A program made the translations under genes and the position numbers. Below are positions 50,019-59,522 of a stretch of DNA of 64,000 nt, piece after piece; the first letter of the stretch is position 1; each line of letters starts with the position of its first letter. Origin of the DNA: UBA11400 sp964473555 (GTDB lineage: Bacteria; Bacteroidota; Rhodothermia; Balneolales; HLUCCA01); NCBI GenBank assembly GCA_964473555.1, contig CAYYPL010000008.1, forward strand, positions 62,001 through 126,000, read 5' to 3'. Under the pieces are notes generated by a model. The model ran no database searches. It was given only the letters and a program-made list of their open reading frames with translations, and was not told where the DNA came from.

Positions 50019-51275
50019 GTGAGCAGTACAAACGTCCGAGAAGAAGAGATTTCGATTCCCGAGCTGGTGGTAAAGACCCAGCGTTACATTCGTTTTTTGA
50101 AGAAAAAACAACTGGTGATATGGATATTTGTCGGGGTAATGTTTGGGATTGGAATCCTCACTGCGCTCACCACGGAAGACGAGTTCGAGGCAACAAATGT
50201 AGTTTTATCGTACTCTGGTCCCAGTGGTAATGCAGGCTTGGCGGCGGCTAATCGGTTAGCTGGATTAGCGGGAATTACGTTACCTACCGGACCAGGAATG
50301 GATACCCGTGCAGTAAACGAAATGATGATCCCTACTATTCTCAACACCTTTCCTGTATCGGAAAAACTCGGAAAACAGCCACTACGCTTTTACAATGCGG
50401 GTGAGACCATAACCGGAATCCAATATTTCAGTCGGCCACCCGAAAAAACGGTTTTGGACTACATCAAACAATATACCGTTGAGTTACCAATAATCTTGAT
50501 TCAATGGGTGGTGAAGCAGATTGCCGGGGAGCCGGATCGCGTGCGTGCTCCTGAATCCGGTCAAGCTATTGACTCGCCTGATCAGGTTGCTACCAGTACC
50601 CCAACCGGAATTGCCGATATAGCTGCAGATGGTGTTTCAAACCCCTCAAATCGGCGAAATGAACACCTTTTTGTTGACCAGCATACCACCTATGCATTGA
50701 CTCAGTTAATTTCCAGAGTTACCATAGTCGTTGAAGGGAATCTAATCACGGTTACTGCAAATATGCCTGATCCCTATGCGGCAGCAGACCTGGCCCAGTC
50801 GGCTACAGACATATTAATGCAGGAATTAGTGAACTTTGAGATCCGAAAAACCGAAGAAGAGCTCAAATACCTGGAAGAACTCTACAGAGAGAGCGAACAG
50901 AAATACAACAATACGCTGTCACGATTGACCGAGCTACAGGACCGTCTTAGAAATACAAACTCTGCCCAGGCTAATATCGCTCAAATCCGTGCTGCAGGAG
51001 ATAACGAAATCGCCCGTCAACAGTTCTTGCAGATTACACTGCGCCTTGAACAAGCCCGGATCAAACTAAAAGAAGACACTCCGATGTTTGCCGTACTGAA
51101 TCCGGTACAGATTCCACAGCGGGCCATCAATGAAAACAAGATTGGTATTGTTATCATTTTTCTCTTCTTGGGATTGTTTCTTGGCATTGGTTGGGTGACA
51201 ACACGTGGTATTTTCCAAGCCATGAAAGCTGAAGCCGAGTCGGAAAAACAACTTTCTGAAGCCTCAAAAGCTTAA
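50019..51275 (+). CDS. Wzz-like chain-length / co-polymerase protein
   Basis: A 418-residue inner-membrane protein. One helix near residues 33-52, a large periplasmic part rich in coiled coil (about 280-350), and a second helix near 378-397. ALTTEDEFEATNVVLSY after the first helix is the Wzz domain start, and the pre-helix LNPVQIPQRAINENK carries the Pro-rich segment seen before TM2 in polysaccharide co-polymerases. No kinase domain is attached. GTG start 3 bp after the export gene; they likely form one export channel. Confidence 0.85.
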   Translation: MSSTNVREEEISIPELVVKTQRYIRFLKKKQLVIWIFVGVMFGIGILTALTTEDEFEATNVVLSYSGPSGNAGLAAANRLAGLAGITLPTGPGMDTRAVNEMMIPTILNTFPVSEKLGKQPLRFYNAGETITGIQYFSRPPEKTVLDYIKQYTVELPIILIQWVVKQIAGEPDRVRAPESGQAIDSPDQVATSTPTGIADIAADGVSNPSNRRNEHLFVDQHTTYALTQLISRVTIVVEGNLITVTANMPDPYAAADLAQSATDILMQELVNFEIRKTEEELKYLEELYRESEQKYNNTLSRLTELQDRLRNTNSAQANIAQIRAAGDNEIARQQFLQITLRLEQARIKLKEDTPMFAVLNPVQIPQRAINENKIGIVIIFLFLGLFLGIGWVTTRGIFQAMKAEAESEKQLSEASKA

Positions 51276-51374
51276 TGATCTTCTTGATACTAAAAATCTC
51301 AAAACACCGGTTTTGACGATTACTCCGACTACAATTAGTGATACATTCATCAAACTATTTTTAAGGGATTCACT

Positions 51375-52439
51375 ATGGCTAAAACCTATTTAATAACCGG
51401 AGCAGCAGGTTTTATTGGATTCCATGTGGTCCAGGAACTTCTGAAGCGTGGAGACACCGTAATTGGACTGGATAACATCAACGATTATTATGAGGTGAAC
51501 CTTAAATACGACAGACTTGCCCAAACCGGAATCCATCGCGAATCCATCTTCGATAATGAGCTCATCGGCAGTGTCACGCATCCAAATTATCGCTTTATCA
51601 AAGCGGATCTTCAGGACGCAAAACGGGTCTATCATCTGTTTGAGACCCATGGAATTACTCATGTTTGTAACCTCGCTGCGCAGGCCGGCGTGCGTTATTC
51701 ACTTGAGAATCCGAATCGTTATGTTGAGAGCAATGTACAAGGATTCATGAATATCCTGGAATCCTGCCGTCATCACGGGATTCAAAATCTGGTCTTTGCG
51801 AGTACCTCCAGTGTGTATGGACTAAACACACGTATGCCGTACTCGGAAAAGCATTCAACGGAACACCCCATCACATTATATGCTGCGACTAAAAAAGCCA
51901 ATGAAGTAATGGCCCACAGTTATGCGCACTTGTTCGGAATTCCAACCACAGGTCTACGCTTTTTCACGGTTTATGGTCCATGGGGACGTCCGGACATGGC
52001 ATTTAGTCTGTTCACCAAGGCCATTTTCAACGGTGAACCAATCAAGGTGTACAACTACGGCAATATGATCCGGGATTTTACTTATATCGATGACATCGTA
52101 GACGGTATCATACGCTGTCTAGACCATCCAGCCACTCCAAAAGCTGATTGGAACGAGGGTGATCGCCCTGATCCTTCGGCCTCCAGTGCTCCCTATCGCA
52201 TCTTTAACATAGGAAATGCTACACCTGTGACCTTAAATGAATATATAGACGTCATTGAAGAAGCGATTGGGATTCCGGCTATACGTGAACTGATGCCGAT
52301 CCAACCAGGCGATGTGGTTGCCACTCATGCCGATGTTACTGCTATCATTAAAGAACGCGGATATAATCCACAAACGCCTGTCAGAGAGGGAATAAGAAAA
52401 TTTATCTCCTGGTACCGTTCGTACTACCGTATCCAATAA
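51375..52439 (+). CDS. NAD-dependent epimerase, UDP-glucuronate 4-epimerase-like
   Basis: A 354-residue extended SDR. YLITGAAGFIGFHVVQEL is the NAD-binding start; GLDNINDYYEVNLKYDRL near residue 33 is the hallmark of UDP-glucuronate 4-epimerases; the catalytic triad is in STSSVYG near 135 and YAATKKANE near 164. It would supply UDP-galacturonate. Shares the locus with an SLBB and Wzz pair. Specificity is inferred from the DNINDYY motif. Confidence 0.85.
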   Translation: MAKTYLITGAAGFIGFHVVQELLKRGDTVIGLDNINDYYEVNLKYDRLAQTGIHRESIFDNELIGSVTHPNYRFIKADLQDAKRVYHLFETHGITHVCNLAAQAGVRYSLENPNRYVESNVQGFMNILESCRHHGIQNLVFASTSSVYGLNTRMPYSEKHSTEHPITLYAATKKANEVMAHSYAHLFGIPTTGLRFFTVYGPWGRPDMAFSLFTKAIFNGEPIKVYNYGNMIRDFTYIDDIVDGIIRCLDHPATPKADWNEGDRPDPSASSAPYRIFNIGNATPVTLNEYIDVIEEAIGIPAIRELMPIQPGDVVATHADVTAIIKERGYNPQTPVREGIRKFISWYRSYYRIQ

Positions 52440-52451
52440 CGATTTCATCCC

Positions 52452-53585
52452 ATGCAACGAACTATTCAGATGGTCGACCTTAAGGCGCAATACGAGCGGA
52501 TTAAGGATGAAATTGACCAAGCGGTATTAACTGCCATAGCTGAAACCGCTTATATCAATGGTCCCGATGTAAAATTGTTTGCCAATGAACTGGCAACGTA
52601 CAACAAGGTAAAACACGTGATTCCATGTGCCAATGGAACCGATGCGTTACAAATAGCACTGATGGCGCTCGATGCCCAACCGGGTGATGAGGTGATCGTT
52701 CCTACATTTACCTACATTGCAACTGTCGAAGTCATTGCATTGCTGCACCTTAAACCGGTGTTTGTGGATGTGGATCCGGATACGTTTCAAATGCAGATTG
52801 ATGGACTCGAGTCGTTGATCACAGATCGAACGGTCGCAATTGTCCCCGTGCATCTTTACGGACAATGCGCCGATATGGAATCTATCCTGAAAATCGCAAA
52901 TGACCGAAATATTGCCGTGATTGAAGATACCGCACAGGCTATCGGAGCGGTCAGCACGTTTTCGGACGGGAGTACACACGTTGCGGGAACGATGGGTGCG
53001 ATTGGTACAACATCTTTCTTTCCATCTAAAAATCTGGGTTGTTATGGGGATGGTGGAGCCATGTACACCAATGATGATACACTAGCAGCAAAGATGAACA
53101 TGATTGCGAATCACGGACAATCCCGTAAGTATTATCACGATTCTATTGGAGTCAACTCCCGGCTTGACACGCTTCAGGCAGCCATTTTGAGAGTGAAACT
53201 CAAATATCTGGATCAATACACTGAAGCCCGTAACCAGGTCGCACGGGTCTATGATGAAGCTTTTGCCGGGCACCCTATGATCCAGACTCCGGTCAGATGT
53301 TCCTGGTCCACGCACGTATTTCATCAATATACCCTGAAGCTAAAGGGCGTGGATCGAGATGCGTTCAAAGAACACATGCAGCACAATGGAATACCAACTA
53401 TGGTGTATTATCCGCTCCCGGTTCATCTGCAAAAAGCCTATACCGGATATGGATACAAAGCAGGAGATTTCCCGATCGCTGAAGCCCTGTGCAACTCGGT
53501 GGTCTCTCTACCCATCCATACCGAGATGAAGGCTGATGATCAGCAGTATATCATTGAACAGACCCTTAGTTTTTTCGGAAAATGA
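52452..53585 (+). CDS. wbpE: DegT/DnrJ-family aminotransferase, WbpE-like
   Basis: A 377-residue PLP sugar aminotransferase. QMVDLKAQYERIKDEID is typical of the WbpE/WlbC group; ANGTDALQIALMAL near 60, EDTAQAIGA near 160 and the PLP lysine in FFPSKNLGCYGDGGA near 185 are seen. With the next two genes (WbpD- and WbpB-like) it forms the set that turns UDP-GlcNAcA into UDP-2,3-diacetamido-2,3-dideoxy-glucuronic acid. Overlaps the next gene by ATGA. Confidence 0.88.
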   Translation: MQRTIQMVDLKAQYERIKDEIDQAVLTAIAETAYINGPDVKLFANELATYNKVKHVIPCANGTDALQIALMALDAQPGDEVIVPTFTYIATVEVIALLHLKPVFVDVDPDTFQMQIDGLESLITDRTVAIVPVHLYGQCADMESILKIANDRNIAVIEDTAQAIGAVSTFSDGSTHVAGTMGAIGTTSFFPSKNLGCYGDGGAMYTNDDTLAAKMNMIANHGQSRKYYHDSIGVNSRLDTLQAAILRVKLKYLDQYTEARNQVARVYDEAFAGHPMIQTPVRCSWSTHVFHQYTLKLKGVDRDAFKEHMQHNGIPTMVYYPLPVHLQKAYTGYGYKAGDFPIAEALCNSVVSLPIHTEMKADDQQYIIEQTLSFFGK

Positions 53586-54154
53586 GTACCTATTTTGCCC
53601 ACGAAACCGCTGTGATCGATGAAGGGTGTACCATTGGAGCCGGATGTAAAATCTGGCATTTTTCGCACATCATGCCCAAAGCAATACTTGGAGAAAACTG
53701 TAATATCGGACAAAATGTGGTTGTCTCTCCCGGAGTTGTTTTAGGTAAAAACTGCAAAGTGCAGAACAATGTATCCATTTACACGGGAGTAACCTGCGAA
53801 GACGATGTATTCATGGGTCCATCGATGGTTTTTACCAATGTCATTAATCCAAGAAGTGCGGTGAACCGACGTGATCAATACGCCAAAACTCATGTCGGAC
53901 GTGGTGCCAGCATCGGAGCAAATGCTACTATTGTGTGTGGTCACGATATAGGCAAGTTCGCATTCATCGGGGCAGGTGCCGTGGTTGTAAAGCACGTACC
54001 TGATTATGCACTTGTGGTGGGAAATCCAGCCCGACAAATAGGGTGGATGAGTGAATTTGGGCACCGGCTTGAATTCAATGCCAATGGCTTGGCGGTTTGT
54101 CCAGAAAGTGGCGACACCTATCAGCTCACTGACCATGTTGTCACAAAAGTTTAA
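53582..54154 (+). CDS. wbpD: Hexapeptide N-acetyltransferase, WbpD-like
   Basis: A 190-residue left-handed beta-helix acetyltransferase. Hexapeptide repeats fill residues 10-140 (IGAGCKIWHFSHI, NIGQNVVVSPGVVLGKNCKVQNNVSIYTG in parts). The catalytic His is probably in the WHFSHI stretch. VFTNVINPRSAV and VVGNPARQIGW are typical of WbpD/WlbB. It would acetylate the 3-amino group made by the upstream aminotransferase. Start overlaps the aminotransferase stop. Confidence 0.9.
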   Translation: MSTYFAHETAVIDEGCTIGAGCKIWHFSHIMPKAILGENCNIGQNVVVSPGVVLGKNCKVQNNVSIYTGVTCEDDVFMGPSMVFTNVINPRSAVNRRDQYAKTHVGRGASIGANATIVCGHDIGKFAFIGAGAVVVKHVPDYALVVGNPARQIGWMSEFGHRLEFNANGLAVCPESGDTYQLTDHVVTKV

Positions 54155-54172
54155 ATCAAGAGACTACAACAG

Positions 54173-55138
54173 ATGAAAAAATTCGCTTTGATTGGAGCTG
54201 CCGGATTCATCGCTCCACGACATATGAAAGCCATCAAAGATACCGGTAATCGGATAGTAGCTGCCCTTGACACCTTCGATAGTGTGGGTGTGATCGACAG
54301 TTACTTCCCGGAAGCCGATTTCTTCACAGAATTCGAGCGCTTTGACCGTCATGTGGACAAGCTCCGCAGAAATGGGAATCCGCTCGATTATGTTTCGGTG
54401 TGTTCGCCAAACTACCTTCACGATGCCCATATCCGATTCGGATTACGCTCTCAGACGGATGTGATCTGCGAGAAACCACTCGTGTTGAATCCATGGAACG
54501 TAGATGCTCTCAAACAAATCGAGGAAGAAAGCGGCAAACACATCTACACCATCTTGCAACTTCGGCTTCATCCTGCCATTATTGCCCTCAAGAACAAGAT
54601 TGATGCAGACCACAGTGGTAAGATCTATGATATTGACCTGACCTACATCACATCTCGTGGGCATTGGTACTATACGAGCTGGAAAGGGGACGTTCAGAAG
54701 TCAGGAGGTATTGCCACAAATATTGGCATTCATTTTTACGACATGTTGATGTGGATTTTCGGAGATGTGAAACGAAATGTGGTCCACTTACTTGAACACG
54801 ATCGGGCTTCGGGCTATCTGGAACTGGAAAAAGCCCGGGTTCGGTGGTTCCTGAGCATCAATGCCGATACTCTGCCCGATGATGCCAAAAATAACGGCAA
54901 GAGAACCTATCGATTGATGACCATTAACGGAGACAGTTTTGAGTTCAGTGAAGGATTCACAGACCTGCACACCGACAGTTACAAACACATTCTGGATGGA
55001 CATGGTTTTGGTTTGGGAGAAGCAGGTAAGTCGATCAAAGTTGTCCATGAAATCCGATCTGCACCCCGTACCGGACTCACCGGTGATTACCACCCGTTTG
55101 CAAAGCTTCCCATTGCCCGCCATCCATTTGATCTATAA
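54173..55138 (+). CDS. wbpB: Gfo/Idh oxidoreductase, WbpB/WlbA-like
   Basis: A 321-residue NAD oxidoreductase. FALIGAAGFIAPRHMKAIKD at the start, DSYFPEADFFTEFERFDRH near residue 43, CEKPLVLNPWN near 99 and TNIGIHFYDMLMW near 180 match the WlbA/WbpB family, which oxidises carbon 3 of UDP-GlcNAcA before transamination. In the usual order the reaction precedes WbpE; here the gene comes third. The UDP-GlcNAc dehydrogenase (WbpA) needed upstream is not in the window. Confidence 0.92.
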   Translation: MKKFALIGAAGFIAPRHMKAIKDTGNRIVAALDTFDSVGVIDSYFPEADFFTEFERFDRHVDKLRRNGNPLDYVSVCSPNYLHDAHIRFGLRSQTDVICEKPLVLNPWNVDALKQIEEESGKHIYTILQLRLHPAIIALKNKIDADHSGKIYDIDLTYITSRGHWYYTSWKGDVQKSGGIATNIGIHFYDMLMWIFGDVKRNVVHLLEHDRASGYLELEKARVRWFLSINADTLPDDAKNNGKRTYRLMTINGDSFEFSEGFTDLHTDSYKHILDGHGFGLGEAGKSIKVVHEIRSAPRTGLTGDYHPFAKLPIARHPFDL

Positions 55139-55144
55139 CTCTGC

Positions 55145-55996
55145 ATGAAAGATCTAAAAGTAACTCTGTACTCTCCGAAATCGTCGCTTTCTAATCCAGT
55201 AAAGATGGCCAAAGCCCTTTTGGGCGATCTGGTTGGCAGCAGGGAACTGGCGTGGCGATTGTCGGTTAGGGACATCAGTGCTCAGTACAGACAAGCTGCG
55301 CTTGGTATACTTTGGGCATTTATTCTTCCACTGGTAAATACATTTACGTGGGTTTTTTTGAGTGAATCTGGAATCGTTGCAGTTAGTGAAACCGATATTC
55401 CGTATCCCGTGTATGTGTTCGTTGGGACCATGTTATGGCAGATACTTGTAGACGCCATCAATGCTCCGCTCACCGAAACAACAGCCGCCAAGGCAATGCT
55501 TGCCAAATTGAACTTTCCCAGAGAAGCCATCATCATGGCGGGTGTATACAAAACCCTGTTCAATGCGCTTATCAAAGTGGTTCTGGTAGTCACGGCCATC
55601 GCTTTTTTTGGAATTTATCCAACCTGGAGCCTGCTTTGGTTACCCGTTGCACTGTTCTCCATGATATTGGTAGGGACTGCAATTGGTCTTTTGATCACAC
55701 CGATAGGCATTCTGTATACAGACATTGGCAAAGCGATCCCTTTGTTCATGCAATTTTTGATGTATGTCTCACCCGTGGTCTTTGCGATGCCACAATCTGG
55801 TCTGGCGGCATTGATATTCAAGGCGAATCCGTTTTCGTATCTGATTTTGACGGGCAGGAGCTGGATTACCGGCTCGGAAGTGCTGTTTTTAGATGGATTT
55901 ATTCTGGTTAATGTGATTTTCTTCGTACTACTTCTTGTCGTGTTGGTCATTTACAGACTCGCAATGCCTATCCTAATAGAGCGCATGAGCGCCTGA
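55145..55996 (+). CDS. wzm: ABC-2 polysaccharide export permease, Wzm-like
   Basis: A 283-residue inner-membrane permease with about six helices. LAWRLSVRDISAQYRQAALGILW before the first helix (in two parts, residues 38-60) is the amphipathic coupling segment of TagG/Wzm/KpsM permeases. Pairs with the ATPase that follows after 25 bp to export lipid-linked polysaccharide or capsule. Confidence 0.9.
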   Translation: MKDLKVTLYSPKSSLSNPVKMAKALLGDLVGSRELAWRLSVRDISAQYRQAALGILWAFILPLVNTFTWVFLSESGIVAVSETDIPYPVYVFVGTMLWQILVDAINAPLTETTAAKAMLAKLNFPREAIIMAGVYKTLFNALIKVVLVVTAIAFFGIYPTWSLLWLPVALFSMILVGTAIGLLITPIGILYTDIGKAIPLFMQFLMYVSPVVFAMPQSGLAALIFKANPFSYLILTGRSWITGSEVLFLDGFILVNVIFFVLLLVVLVIYRLAMPILIERMSA

Positions 55997-56021
55997 TATT
56001 CCCCTCAAGTAATTCTATTTC

Positions 56022-57257
56022 ATGTCTAAAGAAGTTTTGATCAGCGTTAAAGACGTCTCTAAAAAGTTCAGTAAAGATCTAAAACGCTCGTTATGGTATG
56101 GTATGACCGACATCGGGAAAGAGATTTTCGGTATGTCGGAACACAAACGGGATGAACTCAGAAGCACCGAATTCTGGGCGGTAAAAAATGTGTCTTTTGA
56201 GCTGAAACGTGGAGACTGCCTGGGGCTCATCGGAAGAAACGGTGCTGGAAAGACTACGCTGCTAAAAATGATGAACGGTTTGGTCAAGCCTGATCAGGGC
56301 AGTATTGAAATGCGAGGCCGAGTAGGTGCATTGATCTCATTGGGAACCGGATTTGATCCGATTTTGACAGGCAGAGAGAATATCTATGTAAATGCATCGA
56401 TTCTAGGTATAAAAAAAGCCGATATCGATGAAAAAGTCGATGAAATCATCGACTTTGCCGAACTGGGAGACTTCATCGAATCACCGGTGCGTAGTTACAG
56501 TTCGGGGATGGTAAGTCGGCTTGGATTCTCCATCGCGGTGCACATGAAACCCGATATTCTGATTTTGGACGAGGTTTTGGCAGTCGGTGATGCCGGGTTC
56601 AAGATGAAATCTCTGAACAAAATGTATGAGATCATGAACGACACGGCGGTGATCTTTGTGAATCACAACATGGCAACACTTTCCCGGGTATGTAATAAAG
56701 TATTGTATCTCAAGGATGGTACTCCGCACTATTTTGGCGAAAACGTACTGACAGGAATTGAAATGTATCTTTCCCAGTTCGAAGATGAAGCTGGATATAT
56801 TGACTACAATGAAAAAGCACAGTTCTCCAACATCGATGTGAGGTCAGGATCACCCCGCGGACTAGACCTTAAAGGACGACCGGTTCTGCTTCATCATGAC
56901 GATATGATCCTTGATTTGGAATACCTGCTCGACACGTCGATTGATGCACATCGGGTAAGTATTGTGATTTCAAACAAAGACTTTCTGACGCTTGGATTCC
57001 ACAAGACCCAAACATTACACAATGCGGTGGATGGTCATAACCGAATACAGATTCGTATCCCGAAGTTGAATTTGACCAACGGCGAGTACAGCATTACATT
57101 TAAGATCAGCAGTGCTTCGGGTGATGATGAACTTCCGGTGAATTATGCCACCTACCGACACTGGAAAAAATTCAAAATCGAGGGACTCAAAGAGTTCAAC
57201 AGTGTACCCTTTATCCTACAAGGTTCAGTAGAGTCTATCGCTCTGAATCATTCATAA
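56022..57257 (+). CDS. wzt: ABC polysaccharide export ATPase, Wzt-like
   Basis: A 411-residue ATPase. Walker A GLIGRNGAGKTTLLKMM near residue 67, ABC signature YSSGMVSRLGFSI near 160, Walker B ILILDEVLAVGDAG near 180, then a C-terminal domain (about 250-405) rich in beta strands like the Wzt carbohydrate-binding domain. That domain selects the finished glycan by its end group, so this exporter likely reads a terminal modification made by genes in this locus. Partner of the Wzm-like permease. Confidence 0.92.
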   Translation: MSKEVLISVKDVSKKFSKDLKRSLWYGMTDIGKEIFGMSEHKRDELRSTEFWAVKNVSFELKRGDCLGLIGRNGAGKTTLLKMMNGLVKPDQGSIEMRGRVGALISLGTGFDPILTGRENIYVNASILGIKKADIDEKVDEIIDFAELGDFIESPVRSYSSGMVSRLGFSIAVHMKPDILILDEVLAVGDAGFKMKSLNKMYEIMNDTAVIFVNHNMATLSRVCNKVLYLKDGTPHYFGENVLTGIEMYLSQFEDEAGYIDYNEKAQFSNIDVRSGSPRGLDLKGRPVLLHHDDMILDLEYLLDTSIDAHRVSIVISNKDFLTLGFHKTQTLHNAVDGHNRIQIRIPKLNLTNGEYSITFKISSASGDDELPVNYATYRHWKKFKIEGLKEFNSVPFILQGSVESIALNHS

Positions 57258-57272
57258 CGTTGCAATAATACC

Positions 57273-58286
57273 ATGGATTTAAACGGAAAATCGATATTAA
57301 TCACTGGAGGTACCGGTTCATTAGGACGGGCATTTATCGCACGTGTACTGCGAGACTGGCCCAAGGTTGAACGACTGGTCATCTTTTCAAGGGATGAGCA
57401 GAAACAGTTCGAAATGGCTCAGGATTATCCGCACGAAACCTACCCAATGATTCGCTTTTTCATCGGTGATGTGCGCGATTATGCCAGACTTGTCCGAGCA
57501 TTGAGCGGAATCGATTATGTCATCCATGCCGCAGCCATGAAGCACGTGCCTATTGCCGAGTATAACCCGGATGAATGTGTCAAGACCAACATCAACGGAG
57601 CAGAAAACCTGATTCGTGCCTGTCTTGAAAACAAGGTTGAAAAAGTTGTGGCCCTGTCGACCGATAAAGCGGCAGCACCAATTAATCTGTATGGTGCCAC
57701 GAAATTGGTGTCCGACAAGTTGTTTATAGCGGCCAATAACATCAAAGGCGACCGCAAGATCACCTTTTCAGTGGTCAGATATGGCAATGTGATGGGTTCA
57801 AACGGATCGGTCATCCCATTTTTCCTGAAAAAGCGCAAAGATGGTATTCTACCCATAACTCATCCCGAAATGACCCGATTCAACATTACGCTTGAAGGCG
57901 GAGTGAACATGGTTCTGCACGCATTGGACACTGCCTGGGGCGGGGAGCTGTTCGTGCCGAAGTTACCATCTTACCGTATTTTGGATGTAGCTGAAGCAAT
58001 CGGTCCAGAGTGTGAGAAACCAGTCATAGGAATTCGTCCTGGTGAGAAGATCCACGAAGAGATGATTACCTCATCGGATTCGTTTTATACCTACGATCTG
58101 GGTAGTTATTATGCTATTCTTCCCTCTGTTCATAAATGGAAAATCGAGGACTTTGTGTCCCATTTCAATGCCATAAAAGTCCCTAAAGGATTTCAGTACA
58201 ACTCGGGAGAGAACGACGACTGGGTGAGTGTTGAAGCACTTCGAACACTCATAACCGAACACGTAGATCCCGATTTCAAGGCATAA
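57273..58286 (+). CDS. pseB: UDP-GlcNAc 4,6-dehydratase (inverting), PseB-like
   Basis: A 337-residue extended SDR. ILITGGTGSLGRAF at the start, IFSRDEQKQFEM near 34, HAAAMKHVPIAEYNP near 88 and STDKAAAPINLYGATK near 130 are PseB / FlaA1 signatures; the Lys in DKA and YxxxK act in catalysis. It removes water and inverts C5 of UDP-GlcNAc, the first step to pseudaminic acid. The PseC-like gene follows directly. Confidence 0.92.
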   Translation: MDLNGKSILITGGTGSLGRAFIARVLRDWPKVERLVIFSRDEQKQFEMAQDYPHETYPMIRFFIGDVRDYARLVRALSGIDYVIHAAAMKHVPIAEYNPDECVKTNINGAENLIRACLENKVEKVVALSTDKAAAPINLYGATKLVSDKLFIAANNIKGDRKITFSVVRYGNVMGSNGSVIPFFLKKRKDGILPITHPEMTRFNITLEGGVNMVLHALDTAWGGELFVPKLPSYRILDVAEAIGPECEKPVIGIRPGEKIHEEMITSSDSFYTYDLGSYYAILPSVHKWKIEDFVSHFNAIKVPKGFQYNSGENDDWVSVEALRTLITEHVDPDFKA

Positions 58287-58289
58287 TTG

Positions 58290-59522
58290 ATGTCATACAA
58301 GCAGATCATCCCATACGGTCGCCAGAACATCACTCCCGAAGATATTCAGGAGGTATCTCGGGTACTGCAGTCAGATTATCTCACTCAGGGTCCGGAAATT
58401 CCACGATTTGAGCAGGCATTTGCAGATTATGTTGGAGCGAAATATGCTGTAGCGGTGTCGAATGGAACCGCAGCGCTACATCTTTGCGCCATGGCGCTGA
58501 ATGTTGCTGCTGGACAAAAGGTTATCACTTCGCCCATTACTTTCGCGGCATCTGGTAACTGTGTACGCTACTGCGGTGGGGAAGTCGATTTTGCTGATAT
58601 CAATCCAGATACGTATTTATTGGACATAAACGCTGTCCGTCGGAAACTGGAAGCTGCACCAAAGGGAACCTACGCTGGGATAATCCCGGTAGATTTTGCC
58701 GGGCGCGCTGTGAATCTGGAAGCGTTCAGGAACCTCGCCGATGAGCACGGACTCTGGATTATCGAAGACGCCTGCCACGCGCCGGGCGGATTCTTCGTTG
58801 ACAGCTCCGGCGCCGAACAACGCTGCGGAAACGGCGCCTTCGCCGACCTGGCCATCTTCTCGTTTCATCCGGTCAAGCACATCGCAGCCGGCGAAGGCGG
58901 CATGATCACCACAAATAATCCAGAGCTGTACGAGCGACTGCTCGTTCTGCGCACCCACGGCATCACCAAGCAAACCAGTGCATTCACCCAATCCATGAGC
59001 TTCGCTGCCGGACTCGACGGTCCCCTTCGCGACGGCACTAACCCAGCATCGACGGCACCAGACGCTGCTCCCGGCTGGTACATGGAAATGCAGGAGCTTG
59101 GCTATAACTACCGTCTTACCGACTTCCAGGCCGCGCTCGGTTACTCCCAACTCCAACGCGCCGACTCCGGACTCGCGCGCCGAAGAGCCCTTGCCGACCG
59201 ATACGCTCATGCTTTCCACGGCAACCCCTACGCCCTTGGCCAGTCCGGATCGGTCCCAGGCCACGCGTACCACCTTTACATTCTCGAAACTCCCCGAAGA
59301 CTCAAGCTTTATCATCACCTTCGGACCCAGGGAATCTACGCCCAGGTGCATTACATCCCGCTTCACCTCATGCCGTACTACCGAAATCTCGGGTTCAAAC
59401 CGGGCGATTTTCCGCATGCTGAAGCCTACTATCGCGGGTGTCTGAGTTTACCGATGTATCCAACGCTTACCGACGAACAACAAGATTTCGTGATCGAATC
59501 CATTGAACGTTTCTTTACTTAA
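58290..59522 (+). CDS. pseC: PseC-like aminotransferase with GC-rich insert
   Basis: A 410-residue PLP aminotransferase. IPYGRQNITPEDIQEV, QGPEIPRFEQAFADYVGA and VSNGTAALHLCAMAL are PseC-like; the PLP Lys is in FSFHPVKHIAAGEGG near 197. It aminates C4 of the PseB product. Between HGITKQTS and WYMEMQELGYNYRLTD there is an added Gly/Ala/Thr/Pro-rich stretch of about 25 residues. Roughly 58.7-59.3 kb is much richer in G+C at third codon positions than both flanks, so this part may have been acquired by recombination. ATG 58290 is chosen over the TTG at 58287. Confidence 0.88.
   Translation: MSYKQIIPYGRQNITPEDIQEVSRVLQSDYLTQGPEIPRFEQAFADYVGAKYAVAVSNGTAALHLCAMALNVAAGQKVITSPITFAASGNCVRYCGGEVDFADINPDTYLLDINAVRRKLEAAPKGTYAGIIPVDFAGRAVNLEAFRNLADEHGLWIIEDACHAPGGFFVDSSGAEQRCGNGAFADLAIFSFHPVKHIAAGEGGMITTNNPELYERLLVLRTHGITKQTSAFTQSMSFAAGLDGPLRDGTNPASTAPDAAPGWYMEMQELGYNYRLTDFQAALGYSQLQRADSGLARRRALADRYAHAFHGNPYALGQSGSVPGHAYHLYILETPRRLKLYHHLRTQGIYAQVHYIPLHLMPYYRNLGFKPGDFPHAEAYYRGCLSLPMYPTLTDEQQDFVIESIERFFT

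Noticed and set aside
58617..59417. 266-codon minus-strand open frame inside pseC
   Set aside because: It is antisense to a well-supported aminotransferase and is explained by high G+C at third codon positions of that segment.
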